From Bacteroidota bacterium (GTDB taxonomy: Bacteria; Bacteroidota; Ignavibacteria; Ignavibacteriales; Melioribacteraceae): 64,000 nucleotides of DNA. Where the stretch lies: positions 52,612-116,611 of the forward strand of contig JAMCSN010000229.1 in NCBI GenBank assembly GCA_023381535.1, in the 5' to 3' direction. The notes under the pieces were generated by a model. It was not told the DNA's origin. It did no database searches and was given only the letters and a program-made list of their open reading frames with translations. Both the position numbers and the translations under genes were made by a program. Below, piece after piece: positions 17,646 to 25,835 of this stretch (positions within the stretch are counted from its first letter, which is position 1; each line of letters starts with the position of its first letter).

Positions 17646-19238
17646 CTACTTATTAAACTCGCGAATTATCTTTTGAATCTCTTCTTCGCTAATTCCCGTG
17701 CCGTATGTAGCCGGCTGACTAACGCTTCCTGCTTTTCGACTCACATTTCCTAAAGGATTGGCAGATGGATTTCCCGCGCGGGCGCGAAGTCTTTCTTCAA
17801 TCATCTTTGTAAAATTTCCATCTGATGCTGCACTCTTTGATGCAACACTTGCCGGGAGGTCGAATGATGTAACGCAATTACCGGAATTAACCGGGCGAGT
17901 TTCGAACGCTAATGTCTTTATGTTCATCATGTGCATTGCAGAAACATTTTCCGATATAATCGATCCGCCCCACGTTCCGGGACCTAAAGTCATCGAAGGC
18001 ATCAAACCGGTTGTGTAGCCAACCGCGCCAACAGAAGAAGGTGTGTTAACAACAATTCTGAATGCCGGTTTCTCTAAAGCGAACTTCATTATAATTTCTT
18101 TGTCGTTGGAATGAATTGCCATCGTGTGACCAATTCCACCGAATTGCAGAAGCTCGATGCAGCGGTGACATCCTTCTAACCAGCCGTCAACGGAATAAAA
18201 TGCGAGCATTGGAGAAAGTTTTTCGATTGATAACGGTTCATCTTTTCCAACGATGCTGCATTCGGCAATCAGCACCGACGTTTTTTCCGGAACGCTGAAC
18301 CCGGCGTAATTGGCAATCCATGCGGCGGACTTGCCGACGATATCGGCGTTCAACTTTGCACCGCGCGCAACTTTATTTTCTAATTTCCTTTTTTCATCTG
18401 CGTTTACAAAATAAGCGCCGAGTCTTTTTGCTTCTTCAATTACTTTTTCGCGAATCGGGCGGTCAACGATCATCGCTTGTTCGGAAGAACATAAAACTCC
18501 GTTGTCAAACGTCGTTCCGTAAATAATATCGGCAACTGCTTTCTGGTAATTTGCGGTTCGTTCGATGAACGCCGGAACATTTCCTGGTCCAACACCATAC
18601 GCCGGTTTGCCGGAACTGTAAGCCGCGCGAACCATTGGAGTGCTTCCCGTTGCTAAGATGACCGCAATATTTTTGTCCTTCATTAAAGCATCGGTTCCTT
18701 CAAGAGTAGATTCGGTCATACACTGAATCAAACCTTTGGGCGCGCCGGCTTTTTCTGCCGCGTCAGATAAAACTCGCAGCGCTTCGGCAGTACAATTAAC
18801 AGCTTTGGGATGTGGCGATGCGACAATTCCGTTTCTGCATTTTAATGAAATGATCGCCTTGAACATTGCAGTTGAGGTTGGATTTGTAGATGGAATGAGA
18901 GCGGCAACAACTCCCATCGGTTCTGCAATCTTTATAATTTTTCCTTCTTTCTTTACTTCAATTACTCCGACAGTCTTTAAGTCTTTGATCGACTCCCAGA
19001 CATTGCGCGTGCCAAACTGATTTTTAATGATCTTGTCTTCAACTTTTCCGAAGCCGGTTTCTTCGTTAGCCATTTTAGCAAGCCGTTCTGCTTCTCTAAA
19101 GCCGGCATCAGCCATCGCTTTGACAATTTTATCAACTTGTTCTTGATTGTAGTGTTTGAATTCGAGTTGCGCTTCTTTTGCTTTTGCGGCTAACGTGCGT
19201 GCTTCTTGAATTGACTGAAGGTCCCTGTCGATGTTCAT
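17646..19238 (-). CDS. CoA-acylating aldehyde dehydrogenase (EutE/PduP/AdhE-N type)
   Basis: The 530-residue protein has the acylating aldehyde dehydrogenase fold with catalytic Cys250 in GVLCSSEQ, IPSTNPTSTAMFKA for the cofactor pocket, and GVGPGNVPAFIE. It turns an aldehyde plus CoA and NAD+ into acyl-CoA and NADH. The C-terminus is longer than EutE by a flexible Ser/Ala/Gly-rich part ending in an amphipathic helix (EEEIQKIIREF), which resembles a microcompartment encapsulation peptide. A microcompartment vertex gene lies 25 kb away (43619). It has its own promoter just upstream on the minus strand. Confidence 0.88.
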   Translation of the reverse strand: MNIDRDLQSIQEARTLAAKAKEAQLEFKHYNQEQVDKIVKAMADAGFREAERLAKMANEETGFGKVEDKIIKNQFGTRNVWESIKDLKTVGVIEVKKEGKIIKIAEPMGVVAALIPSTNPTSTAMFKAIISLKCRNGIVASPHPKAVNCTAEALRVLSDAAEKAGAPKGLIQCMTESTLEGTDALMKDKNIAVILATGSTPMVRAAYSSGKPAYGVGPGNVPAFIERTANYQKAVADIIYGTTFDNGVLCSSEQAMIVDRPIREKVIEEAKRLGAYFVNADEKRKLENKVARGAKLNADIVGKSAAWIANYAGFSVPEKTSVLIAECSIVGKDEPLSIEKLSPMLAFYSVDGWLEGCHRCIELLQFGGIGHTMAIHSNDKEIIMKFALEKPAFRIVVNTPSSVGAVGYTTGLMPSMTLGPGTWGGSIISENVSAMHMMNIKTLAFETRPVNSGNCVTSFDLPASVASKSAASDGNFTKMIEERLRARAGNPSANPLGNVSRKAGSVSQPATYGTGISEEEIQKIIREFNK

Positions 19239-19261
19239 TTACTGCCCATTGTTTAACGAAT

Positions 19262-19292
19262 CAAATATAAAGAGGGGTAAAGTAAACATCAA
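19262..19292 (-). promoter_or_regulatory. Promoter of the acylating aldehyde dehydrogenase gene
   Basis: On the minus strand TTGATG (19292-19287) and TATATT (19269-19264) are 17 bases apart. The second box reads on to TATATTTG, so it also fits the TAnnTTTG type. It lies about 25 bases before the ATG at 19238. Confidence 0.65.
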
Positions 19293-19327
19293 TTACGAAG
19301 GAAAAAAATTACTTTATTAAATAATCT

Positions 19328-19759
19328 TTAACTTTTTCTTGCTTCCCTTTCTTTGCGTCGGTTTCTGGATCCGTATATGAAAACTGAAACTAAACTAACA
19401 AGGGATGCGCTGGAAATGTAAAGTCCGCTTTCAGTCATTCCTAATGAAGTTAGATACAAGCCACCACCTATTCCAATAAGACCTAAAATAAATGCAAAAA
19501 TTAACCCAAGGCGAGAGTTTGTAATGTCTGAGGCAATGATTTTCTTCTCTATTTCAATTCTATGAGCTGTTTGACTTTCAGCTTGCTTCATAATTCTTTC
19601 GGCTAAGCCGGGTAGAATCGTTTCGTATTTTTGGAGTATTTCTGGAGGTGGAATTGGTCCAGTAAACCTTGCCGCAGCTATTTGCACCTTGGAGTTACCG
19701 GACGATTGGTTATTTTGAATTGACTGCAAATTATTTTTGTAACGATTTTTCCTGGACAT
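19328..19759 (-). CDS. DUF2335 membrane protein
   Basis: The 143-residue protein has an N-terminal polar part, the DUF2335 core (GPIPPPEILQKYETILPG, then RIMKQAESQTAHR), two membrane helices (about 83-104 and 109-128) and a basic tail. The family has no established function and is often found near phage or mobile DNA. It overlaps the small upstream gene by 29 bases, so the two form a unit. The local base composition is more AT-rich than in the neighbouring metabolic genes. Confidence 0.78.
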   Translation of the reverse strand: MSRKNRYKNNLQSIQNNQSSGNSKVQIAAARFTGPIPPPEILQKYETILPGLAERIMKQAESQTAHRIEIEKKIIASDITNSRLGLIFAFILGLIGIGGGLYLTSLGMTESGLYISSASLVSLVSVFIYGSRNRRKEREARKS

Positions 19760-19958
19760 TTTCTAATTTGCTGATTTCTAGAATCGCATCATGTATATCC
19801 CTACCAATAGCCGACCAATCGGCAAAGATCGCTTGTGAATCAGCTTCCTTCGGAGATAGGCTTTCATTATATTCTCTTAAAGTGTTACCTAAGTCTAGTA
19901 CTCTTGACATCCCTTCTATGAATGAAGGCTCCGCAAATAATAAAAATGTTTCGCTCAT
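19731..19958 (-). CDS. Small acidic protein paired with DUF2335
   Basis: I do not recognise this 75-residue acidic soluble protein. It has no signal peptide and looks mostly helical (EGMSRVLDLGNTLREYNESL). The end of its frame overlaps the start of the DUF2335 gene, so they are probably co-translated. A toxin-antitoxin or phage-related pair is possible, but nothing in the sequence proves it. Confidence 0.6.
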   Translation of the reverse strand: MSETFLLFAEPSFIEGMSRVLDLGNTLREYNESLSPKEADSQAIFADWSAIGRDIHDAILEISKLENVQEKSLQK

Positions 19959-20120
19959 ATTACTTTCTTTATAACAACTGTTAATTTATTTTAATTGCAG
20001 TTGAATGTCAATATTTCAAACAAATAGGTAATGCTTATAGTTCACTAAACATTATTGACCGAGTAATTGATACTTATCTCTCAACAATTCTTAATAAAAT
20101 CACTCTATTTTCAATAATGA

Positions 20121-20879
20121 TCACTCTAATCTGATTATTTCTTTCAAATTTTGGTAGCCGCTTTTGCTAACCGGCAGTTTTGTGCCGTCGTTCAGCAGAA
20201 CGCGGTAAGATTCTTTCTCGAACAACTCGATTTGTTTGATGAATGAGATTTTCACCAGGTATGAACGGTGAATTCTAACGAACTGGGACGGATTCAAATT
20301 CTCTTCAAAGTATTTCATCGTTTTCTGTTTGAGGAAATTTCCTTTTTCGGTGTAGAGCATTGTGTAATCGTCCTGTGCTTCTATGTACCGAACATTATCC
20401 GTTGGAATGATTAGAATTTTCTGTCCGTTTTTTATAACTACTCTGTCAAGATGCTCGGTTCTATGTTCAATCTGCTTGACCAATCCTTCGATATTTTTTT
20501 TTGCTTCGGTGGTGTTGTCGATTAATCTGCGGGCTTTTTCAATTGCCTCTGCAAATCGTTCTTGTGAAAATGGTTTTAACAAATAATCTGTTGCGTTCAC
20601 TTCAAAAGCTTTGAGCGCGTATTGATCGAATGCAGTTGTAAAAATTATAACCGGCGGCACTTCAAGAATTTCCAGCATTTCAAAACTGGTAAGCTTCGGC
20701 ATTTGAATATCAAGAAAGATTAAATCCGGCTTCAGTTCGTTGATGAGTTTAATTCCTTCAAAACCATCGGCGCATTCGGCTACAAGTTCGATATCGTCAA
20801 ATTTTTTCAAATAATTTTTGATGACGTCGCGCGCAAGATTCTCGTCGTCAATCGTAATCGCTTTAATTTTTTTTTCCAT
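20121..20879 (-). CDS. LytTR-family response regulator
   Basis: The 252-residue protein has a receiver domain (1-120) with acidic pocket DDE at 11-13 and phosphorylation site Asp57 (LIFLDIQMPK), and a C-terminal LytTR DNA-binding domain (about 145-250; VRYIEAQDDYTML, FVRIHRSYLVKI). It is partnered with the LytS-type kinase encoded 11 bp upstream and probably controls the two LiaF-like membrane protein genes in the same operon. Confidence 0.92.
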   Translation of the reverse strand: MEKKIKAITIDDENLARDVIKNYLKKFDDIELVAECADGFEGIKLINELKPDLIFLDIQMPKLTSFEMLEILEVPPVIIFTTAFDQYALKAFEVNATDYLLKPFSQERFAEAIEKARRLIDNTTEAKKNIEGLVKQIEHRTEHLDRVVIKNGQKILIIPTDNVRYIEAQDDYTMLYTEKGNFLKQKTMKYFEENLNPSQFVRIHRSYLVKISFIKQIELFEKESYRVLLNDGTKLPVSKSGYQNLKEIIRLE

Positions 20880-20890
20880 AATATTTCTAA

Positions 20891-21937
20891 TTAGACCGGA
20901 ATAAAAATGTTTACCTTAAAAATGCTGTTCGTTTTTTCAAAAGTTAAAAGATTATCTTGATTGTAAATCAGCTTCAATCTGTTCTGAATGTTTTTCAAAC
21001 CGATGCCCTCGCCTTTGCGGGGAATTGCCTCGGAATCAAAATTGTTTTCCACTATGATTTTAAAATATCCTTTTTCCGTTCCGCATGAAAGTTTAATAGT
21101 TACTTTCTCCAAACTTTCATATACGCCGTGTTTAATCGCATTTTCAAAAAGGGGCTGAAGAATCATGCTTGGCACTTCAAGGTCTTTGCACTTAGGATCA
21201 ATCGCTTCAACAAATTCAAACTTATCGGCAAAGCGAATCTTTTCAATATCAAGATATAACTTGGCATTGTTGATCTCTTCGCTCATCTTACTTTTCTGCT
21301 TCTCATTTTTTGAAAGAGTGTTTCGTAAAAAGGAAGAAAGTTTTATCGTCATCTCCTGGGCTTTGGAAGGATTGGTAATAGTTAACGAACTGATCGAGTT
21401 CAAACTGTTGAAAATAAAGTGGGGGTTAATCTGGTACTTGAGAGTTTTGAGTTCGGCTTCTTTTACCAACGCATCAAGTTCGGCTTCATGCAAAAGTTTC
21501 TGCTGAAAGTTTGTGTAGTAAATGATAACGTAATCGACAGAGATAATTATGATGTAAAATAAAATTCCGATTAAGAATCTCCAGATAAGCGACTTGAGTA
21601 AAAACTCTGAGTAGATAGCGCTGCCGGTAATAACATGAGACATAATATAATAGCCGGCAGAAATCCAGAGACCGGATGTGATGACCGCGGCGGCAATATG
21701 ATTTAGAAAAATTTTAACCGCCGAATAATTTTCGAGCGAGTTGAAACTTACCGTGTACCAGAGACTGACGCCGAACAATTGATAGAGCACATTGAAAAAT
21801 GCGCTGTCCAGCAATGCCATCCAGATTGAAAACTTAAGAAAGAAACTGAGCACGCTTACGTGAATTAGAAATATTGCAAACCAGACTACCGAATAAGCGG
21901 CAAATATTTTTTTGTTGTTGATGAACGGATTAGTCAT
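20891..21937 (-). CDS. LytS/YehU-type sensor histidine kinase
   Basis: The 348-residue protein has about five membrane helices in the first 150 residues, then the His_kinase domain (NPHFIFNSLNSIS with the phospho-acceptor His) and an ATPase domain (FENAIKHGV for the N box, GEGIGLKNIQNRL for the G box). There is no separate sensor domain, so it probably senses a signal in the membrane, perhaps through the LiaF-like proteins encoded just upstream. It is the kinase of the LytTR regulator. Confidence 0.9.
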   Translation of the reverse strand: MTNPFINNKKIFAAYSVVWFAIFLIHVSVLSFFLKFSIWMALLDSAFFNVLYQLFGVSLWYTVSFNSLENYSAVKIFLNHIAAAVITSGLWISAGYYIMSHVITGSAIYSEFLLKSLIWRFLIGILFYIIIISVDYVIIYYTNFQQKLLHEAELDALVKEAELKTLKYQINPHFIFNSLNSISSLTITNPSKAQEMTIKLSSFLRNTLSKNEKQKSKMSEEINNAKLYLDIEKIRFADKFEFVEAIDPKCKDLEVPSMILQPLFENAIKHGVYESLEKVTIKLSCGTEKGYFKIIVENNFDSEAIPRKGEGIGLKNIQNRLKLIYNQDNLLTFEKTNSIFKVNIFIPV

Positions 21938-21951
21938 TATTTACCCGGCGA

Positions 21952-22683
21952 TTAATAAATTAACTCGCCGCCCCCGAATATGGCTGCGCCTTTGATAATT
22001 AATATTCCTTGGCTTTCATCCGGTGGAGTTGTTTTTGTAAATCTCTTATCGTCAAAGCCGCCGAATATTGAGGTAACGTTCACAAGCACTTTCCAGTTTT
22101 GCGGAACACGAATATTAACTCCTCCGAATATAGCCGAGACTTCCAAAATGTTTTCGCCCGGTGCCAGTTTCGCATTCGTTAAATCCAACTTTGCGCCGCC
22201 GAACATTGTTGTGATTTTTCCCCCTTTGAAATTCTGTGAATCAATTGTTCTTCTAACCGTATTGAAAACCGCAACTTCGTCAATCAAATCGTACGAAGAA
22301 AAATTTGCCTGGGACTGATTTTGCGCGTTCTGCATATTCTGCATGTGCTGAAATTCATGATGATGCGAATCCCGTCTATTCAAAAGCAGCCACAAGCCTA
22401 ATGCAAGAAATATTAACGGCCACAGATTGCCGAAATCGAGAAAGAAGAAATAGGGAAAATGATGAAGTATCCCGATTAATCCGATGCCGAGAAAAACATA
22501 TCCGATGAAACTGTTTTTGTGATTAACGACCAGTACGATTCCGATTATCAGAAAGATTGTATGCCATGAAAAAATGAGCGGATGAAAATCGAAATAGAAG
22601 AATCCGAAGTTATCTAAAACGAACAGGGCGCCGAGAACGATGAGAATTACACCAAGCCAAATTCTATTATTTGAAGTCTGCAT
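21952..22683 (-). CDS. LiaF-like membrane protein, copy 2
   Basis: The 243-residue protein has four membrane helices (about 8-115) of the DUF5668 type (LIVLGALFVLDNFGFF) and a C-terminal LiaF-like beta-helix domain in which FGG turns recur (TMFGGAKLDLT, AIFGGVNIRVP, SIFGGFDDKR, AIFGGGELIY). LiaF-type proteins damp cell-envelope stress kinases. It is a paralog of the next protein (22696-23391) and lies in one minus-strand operon with it and with the LytTR system. Confidence 0.82.
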   Translation of the reverse strand: MQTSNNRIWLGVILIVLGALFVLDNFGFFYFDFHPLIFSWHTIFLIIGIVLVVNHKNSFIGYVFLGIGLIGILHHFPYFFFLDFGNLWPLIFLALGLWLLLNRRDSHHHEFQHMQNMQNAQNQSQANFSSYDLIDEVAVFNTVRRTIDSQNFKGGKITTMFGGAKLDLTNAKLAPGENILEVSAIFGGVNIRVPQNWKVLVNVTSIFGGFDDKRFTKTTPPDESQGILIIKGAAIFGGGELIY

Positions 22684-22695
22684 TTTTATCTCCAG

Positions 22696-23391
22696 TTAAA
22701 AAATTGTTTTAATTTCGCCGCCGCCGAACAGAACTACTCCCTTGATAACCAATACTTTCTTTTCATCAACGGTTAAGTTTGGATCTTTTGTTCTCTTATC
22801 TCCAAAGCCGCCGAAGATCGGTAGAATATCGAGTTCAACTTTCCAATCGGGCGGGACGATTAAAGTGGCGCCGCCGAAGATTGCCGTTACTTCAATAACA
22901 TTTTCTCCTTGGGCAAGTTTGGACTGGCTTAGATTAACTTCGCAGCCTCCGAATATCGAAACTAAATTTCCGCCTTGAAAATTTTCCGAGTAAACTACTT
23001 TTGAGCCGCCTCCAAAAATACTTATGCATTCAACGGTATCTCCGTTTACTTTGGAAGCTGGTGGGCAGCATTCCGCATCAACGGTAGTCCTTGGTTTTAT
23101 TCTTCTTCCTCTGCGCTTGCCGGCAATTATGTAAGCACCGAGTAATACGAATACAAGAGGCCATAGTTCGGGCACCAAGTTAAATAAACCGATCGCAATG
23201 AAAACGACTCCGGCAGTTTTATTTCTTGAGAGAACAAAGAAAAGCAGTCCAATCAAAATGAAAAAATATTCCCACGTGAAATATTCATAGGGTACATTAA
23301 TAAGATTGTAGTTGTCAAGGACGAAGATCGCTCCAAAAAATATCAGCAACAAACCTACTATTACCCGTCCGTGAAGTTTTGGTGTTTCCAT
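22696..23391 (-). CDS. LiaF-like membrane protein, copy 1
   Basis: The 231-residue protein has four membrane helices (LLIFFGAIFVLDNYNLI) and the same FGG-turn C-terminal domain (SIFGGGSKVVY, SIFGGCEVNLS, AIFGGATLIVP, PIFGGFGDKR). A basic linker with CCPP separates the two parts. It is the first gene of the four-gene operon LiaF-like 1, LiaF-like 2, kinase, regulator, with gaps of 10-15 bp. Confidence 0.82.
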   Translation of the reverse strand: METPKLHGRVIVGLLLIFFGAIFVLDNYNLINVPYEYFTWEYFFILIGLLFFVLSRNKTAGVVFIAIGLFNLVPELWPLVFVLLGAYIIAGKRRGRRIKPRTTVDAECCPPASKVNGDTVECISIFGGGSKVVYSENFQGGNLVSIFGGCEVNLSQSKLAQGENVIEVTAIFGGATLIVPPDWKVELDILPIFGGFGDKRTKDPNLTVDEKKVLVIKGVVLFGGGEIKTIF

Positions 23392-23690
23392 TTTATCCTC
23401 AGATTATCTTTACTGTCACTTCTTTCGACGGCAAAGTTATAGTGCGGGTTCAGAATTTTGAATAGAAATTCGGCGAACGGTGGAAAATTATCGGCGAATG
23501 AAGAGTTGTCGCCGTGTTTGATATTGCTTCAGTTGAACGCGCGGTGTGGCGATTTCGTAAACACGTTTTAATCGCTCGGCAGAAAGTTTATCTGAGTAAC
23601 TCATGTTACGCAAAAGAAGGTTGAAATAATTTTATACCTTCGACATATGTCTCTCCTCTGGAGCTTAAACTAAGGGAGGGGACAACCTTT
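23392..23690. other. Intergenic DNA before the LiaF-like operon
   Basis: No gene is visible. This stretch must hold the minus-strand promoter of the LiaF-like operon, but no convincing box pair stands out to me. The left part (about 23440-23640) looks like worn-out coding or repeat DNA with no long open frame. Confidence 0.4.
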
Positions 23691-23801
23691 CTACCAATAT
23701 TTCGTCCCTCCGGGACTATGAACACTACAAAATAACGCGAAGAACGCCATTTCTAAAAGCTCCGATAGGAGCGGCATATTGGTAGCATCTCGCCACTGGC
23801 G
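23691..23801. repeat. REP-like palindrome cluster next to the RAYT remnant
   Basis: The outer inverted repeat CTACCAATAT (23691-23700) / ATATTGGTAG (23776-23785) encloses GTCCC-tcc-GGGAC (23704-23716) and GCTCC-gata-GGAGC (23759-23772); CGCCA-c-TGGCG (23791-23801) follows. The cluster lies ~115 bp from the 3' end of the RAYT transposase remnant, the usual place for the REP elements that RAYTs act on. Confidence 0.65.
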
Positions 23802-23915
23802 GACAGCTTTTGTTTTTTGCGTAACATGAGTGAGTAATAATTACTCAAGTTGAACCCTCCCAAGCAACATCGCAATGAAATATCCTGGCGTGTTATGATA
23901 TTGTGTCTTCATGAT

Positions 23916-24350
23916 TTATTCAAAAATATTTTCCGGTTGTTTCCTTTCTAACTCCCGGTTAAGTGGATTTTGCTCCATGTATTTTCGGATGTTGTAAAGT
24001 TCTTGTTCGTTTCGAATTATTCTGTCGTAAAATCTCGCCTGCCATGCAAATGCTGAATAACCGTTCTTATTTGCCCAGCGTTTTACAGAACCTTTGAATT
24101 GGTTGATGACTAATCCTAAAGCTGGCAAACGTAAAGACGCCCGATCGGGCGTCTCTACAGTTGGATTAATAATAATTATTCCATGTATGTGGTTCTGCCT
24201 AATTACATTATAATCCAACTCAACGTTTTGAAAATGATTTGGAATTTCTTTCCGGCAATTTTCGACGATTTGTCCCAACCCATTGACTATCATTTTGCCG
24301 TTTCTAACCTTCCCCAAAAATTCTTTGTGATCTTTAGTTTTATTAATCCT
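23916..24350 (-). pseudogene. REP-associated tyrosine transposase (RAYT), N-terminally truncated
   Basis: About 140 codons of a Y1/IS200-like RAYT transposase remain. They show the HUH-type motif HIHGIIIINP, then LVINQFKGSVKRWAN, WQARFYDRIIRN (with the catalytic Tyr region) and YIRKYMEQNP. The usual first ~50 residues are missing: before HKEFLGKVRNGKM the frame meets a stop at 24351-24353, next to the rmuC 3' end. A TTG at 24317 could start a short product, but the enzyme would lack its first beta strands, so I call it a remnant. A palindrome lies inside the coding part. Confidence 0.8.
24131..24158. repeat. Palindrome inside the RAYT remnant
   Basis: AGACGCCCGATCGGGCGTCT (24135-24154) is a perfect 20-bp palindrome; with GTAA and CTAC flanks the near-perfect symmetry extends to 28 bp. 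It keeps the frame of the RAYT gene and codes for a stretch (TPDRASLR) that looks inserted between the conserved blocks. It has the CCCGAT/ATCGGG core of the other palindromes in this window. Confidence 0.75.
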
Positions 24351-24358
24351 CTAAATAA

Positions 24359-25588
24359 TTATTCCAGCAAGTTTGTTTCATTGCTTGGCAGTTCTTCAAC
24401 TTTATTAAGCTGTTTTTCTATTTTTCTTGTGGCTTTTGAGGCGTCATCTATTGTGTTGCTTGCTTCCTGAAGTTTCTTTTGTGTTTTGTCCAGCAGATCA
24501 CCAAACTTCCCAAATTCTGTTTTTACACTGCTCAGGATTTTCCAAACTTCGCTCGAACGTTTTTCGATTGCTAAGGTTCTGAATCCCATTTGTAAACTAT
24601 TTAGAACTGCCGCAAGTGTTGTTGGTCCGGAAACCACTACTCGGTATTCCCGCTGTAAAAATTCCGCCAAGCCGGGTCTTCGTAAAACCTCTGCGTACAA
24701 TCCTTCAATAGGAAGAAACATTAATGCAAAATCTGTTGTATGCGGCGGATCCAAATACTTTTCTGCAATTTTTTTTGCTTCGCTTTTAATGCGTGTTTCA
24801 ATCGCTTTGCCGGCATCGCTAATTGAATTTACATTTGCAATTTCTTGAGCATCCAATAACCGTTGATAATCTTCGACCGGAAATTTTGCATCGATAGGCA
24901 GCCAAACAGTTTCGCTTTTGAGCGAATCCCGTCCCGGAAGCTTGATAGCAATTTCTACACGTTCATTGCTTCCTTTTTTTGTGACGATATTTTTTTCATA
25001 TTGCTCGCGGGTTAGAATCTGGTCAATCAAATTTTCTAACTGAATCTCACCCCAGCCGCCGCGGGTCTTAACATTTGCCAAAACATTTTTCAAATCTCCA
25101 ACACCACGGGCAAGTTCCTGCATATCACCGAGACCTTTATAAACTTGTTCAAGCCGGTCGCTTACCAGTTTGAAGGATTCACCGAGCCGTTTTTCCAATG
25201 TTTCGTGCAGCTTTTCATCCACCGTCCTTCGCATCTCTTCAAGTTTCTTTTCGTTCTTGTCTTGGATTTCTTTTAGCTGCGTATCAACTTTTTCCTGAAG
25301 CTTATCAAATTTCTGTTCATTTGTCTGAATCAGTTTGGAGAGCTGGTCGTTCAGTTGATCACCGAACAGTTTAATTGATCCGCTCAATTCTTCACGCTGA
25401 GATTTTGCGTTCTTGGAAATTTCTTCTCTGCTGCGTGCCATCTCATCGCGGAATGAACGATCGATTTTTTCAAACTCTTCCTTCAGCGCCGTAGAACCGC
25501 CGCTGGAAATGTTTTTCTTTAGCATGAAGTAAAAAACAATTACGGAGAAAAATGTTAACACAGATAGAATTGCTAATAGTTCGGTCAT
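24359..25588 (-). CDS. rmuC: DNA recombination protein RmuC
   Basis: The 409-residue protein has an N-terminal membrane anchor (LLAILSVLTFFSVIVFYFML), a long coiled coil (about 30-150) and the RmuC nuclease-like domain (about 165-340; RGGWGEIQLENLIDQIL, WLPIDAKFPVEDYQRL, FLPIEGLYAEVLR). RmuC limits inversion at short inverted repeats in E. coli, which is of note next to the many palindromes here. The C-terminal gene end touches the truncated RAYT. Confidence 0.93.
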   Translation of the reverse strand: MTELLAILSVLTFFSVIVFYFMLKKNISSGGSTALKEEFEKIDRSFRDEMARSREEISKNAKSQREELSGSIKLFGDQLNDQLSKLIQTNEQKFDKLQEKVDTQLKEIQDKNEKKLEEMRRTVDEKLHETLEKRLGESFKLVSDRLEQVYKGLGDMQELARGVGDLKNVLANVKTRGGWGEIQLENLIDQILTREQYEKNIVTKKGSNERVEIAIKLPGRDSLKSETVWLPIDAKFPVEDYQRLLDAQEIANVNSISDAGKAIETRIKSEAKKIAEKYLDPPHTTDFALMFLPIEGLYAEVLRRPGLAEFLQREYRVVVSGPTTLAAVLNSLQMGFRTLAIEKRSSEVWKILSSVKTEFGKFGDLLDKTQKKLQEASNTIDDASKATRKIEKQLNKVEELPSNETNLLE

Positions 25589-25780
25589 TAAATCACCATA
25601 GAATTTAGAAATGGTTTAGTACTTACCATATATTTATCAAACAGGCGAGTTGAGCATGCTCTCCAATTCGTAATATTGTTTAACAACTTAAATAAAATTG
25701 ATCTTATTTGCCGCGTTGTGGTTTGAAACTTATAAGCAAACTGCATAAGTAGATAGTAGTCTATAATAATTTAAAATAAC

Positions 25781-25808
25781 AAACCCGATTCTCATTGAAA
25801 ATCGGGTT
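25781..25808 (-). terminator. Intrinsic terminator after the metalloprotease gene
   Basis: A perfect 10-bp stem, AAACCCGATT/AATCGGGTTT, has an 8-base loop. On the minus strand it is followed by TTTGTTATTTT and lies 28 bases after the stop of the metalloprotease gene. Confidence 0.75.
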
Positions 25809-25835
25809 TATGCTTTTCCTTAGTTTCTTTCCTAT

